NCBI GenBank assembly: GCA_900769665.1
Contig: CAAGHL010000055.1
Span: forward strand, 1 to 15,196
DNA: 15,196 bases
Source of the DNA: Clostridia bacterium
Lineage (GTDB): Bacteria; Bacillota; Clostridia; Christensenellales; CAG-314
Reading direction: 5' to 3'
Shown here: piece by piece, positions 14,937 to 15,196 of the stretch
How the letters are laid out: each line of letters begins with the position of its first letter
Position numbering within the stretch: position 1 is the first letter of the stretch
Notes under the pieces: model-generated
Told to the model about the DNA's origin: nothing
The model's database searches: none
Seen by the model: the letters and a program-made list of their open reading frames with translations, nothing else
Position numbers and translations under genes: made by a program

Positions 14937-15010
14937 GAACAGGTATGTTTTTTAGATAGTTTTGTGACAAAATTTGCATAGGGTTTCCATTGTCATCACT
15001 AATCATTTTT

Positions 15011-15033
15011 GCGCGACCTAACGTCGACGAGTA
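15011..15033 (-). repeat. Bulged-hairpin family, copy with CGAC/GTCG stem (reverse orientation)
   Basis: On the minus strand the copy reads TACTCGT, CGAC, GTTAG loop, GTCG, CG, followed by CAAAAATG. Plus-strand stem bases are 15014-15017 and 15023-15026. It lies inside the 389-bp element, near its left end, and is the only family copy oriented this way. Confidence 0.65.
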
Positions 15034-15053
15034 ATGGTTAATAAACTCTTAAA

Positions 15054-15134
15054 GGTCAAGCCTCGGCTTGCGTACATCCAGTACGAGTTCGGACGTTTGC
15101 CTCTAATTATCTCGCCCCAAGCCGAGGCTTGACC
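15054..15134. repeat. Perfect 17-bp inverted repeat, each arm itself a dyad
   Basis: GGTCAAGCCTCGGCTTG (15054-15070) and CAAGCCGAGGCTTGACC (15118-15134) are perfectly complementary, 47 bases apart. Each arm is also self-complementary: CAAGCC-TC-GGCTTG and CAAGCC-GA-GGCTTG. So four CAAGCC half-sites are present and two folds compete. The spacer holds a smaller GTAC-ATCCA-GTAC hairpin. The window start falls within the right arm. Confidence 0.8.
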
Positions 15135-15196
15135 ACTATTAGCTTATTGCCTTAGATTACTTATGGCTCTAACTCTAATCGTGCACGCTCGGGTGC
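15128..15196. repeat. Terminal direct repeat, right copy
   Basis: This is the exact second copy of bases 1-69. For the junction-spanning features below, position 15128 is treated as equivalent to position 1. Confidence 0.97.

Larger units (their letters stand above)
14981..15196. mobile_element. MITE-like or structured-RNA element, left part (continues at 1)
   Basis: This is the left half of the 389-bp element described for 1-242, entered from the operon side just upstream of the tyrosine phosphatase gene. It starts with GGGTTTCCATT preceded by TA at 14979-14980, then ATCACTAA at 14995-15002. It carries one copy of the bulged hairpin family (15011-15033) and the perfect 17-bp inverted repeat 15054-15070 / 15118-15134. 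The last 69 bases duplicate the start of the window. Confidence 0.5.

Noticed and set aside
1..15196. Plasmid or phage origin, CRISPR array, tRNA or rRNA genes
   Set aside because: No Rep, relaxase, integrase, terminase or Cas-like product, no regularly spaced direct repeats and no tRNA or rRNA signatures were seen on either strand.

Overview
The window (15,196 bases, roughly half G+C) reads as part of a Gram-positive gut-type anaerobe. Bacillota of the Clostridia class, perhaps Christensenellales-like, is the best guess; this rests on protein style only (lipoprotein signals, the circularly permuted GH3 type, a YjmF-like mannonate oxidoreductase) and not on any marker gene. All eleven convincing genes lie on the minus strand, so transcription runs from high to low coordinates.

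In transcription order, the first block (14795 to 6655) encodes six secreted or membrane proteins: a lipoprotein tyrosine phosphatase (PF13350 type), a lipoprotein alpha/beta-hydrolase esterase, a lipoprotein of the endonuclease/exonuclease/phosphatase (EEP) fold, a four-helix membrane protein, a 1049-residue circularly permuted GH3 glycosidase with membrane anchors, and a lipoprotein SGNH/SASA-type acetylesterase. The last three are translationally coupled by overlaps. The second block (6495 to 693) encodes the complete D-glucuronate route to pyruvate and glyceraldehyde-3-phosphate: UxaC (isomerase), an SDR-type UxuB (fructuronate reductase), UxuA (mannonate dehydratase), KdgK and Eda. Together they suggest surface deacylation and glycosidic trimming of an acetylated, uronate-bearing glycan such as glucuronoxylan, followed by cytoplasmic use of the uronate. 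No transporter, regulator, glucuronidase or galacturonate branch gene is present. A clear intrinsic terminator at 495-533 closes the block.

The unusual material is between genes. The first 69 bases recur exactly as the last 69, so the window closes into a 15,127-bp circle, or is bounded by two copies of one repeat. Across that junction lies a 389-bp element with terminal inverted repeats, TA on both sides and many nested inverted repeats. It abuts a 69-bp hairpin whose ends follow the same pattern but with different, compensating stem bases. Seven copies of a 20-odd-base hairpin, with a constant foot, a probable bulged T and freely varying but always complementary stems, are spread through the non-coding regions at 49, 3495, 4369, 13490, 13511, 13621 and 15011. 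This covarying family is the best candidate for something undescribed. The 526-bp gap 3120-3645 holds a coding-like relic or dispersed repeat, and the 177-nt eda leader can form alternative structures involving its ribosome binding site. No replication, mobilisation, CRISPR, tRNA or rRNA gene was found.
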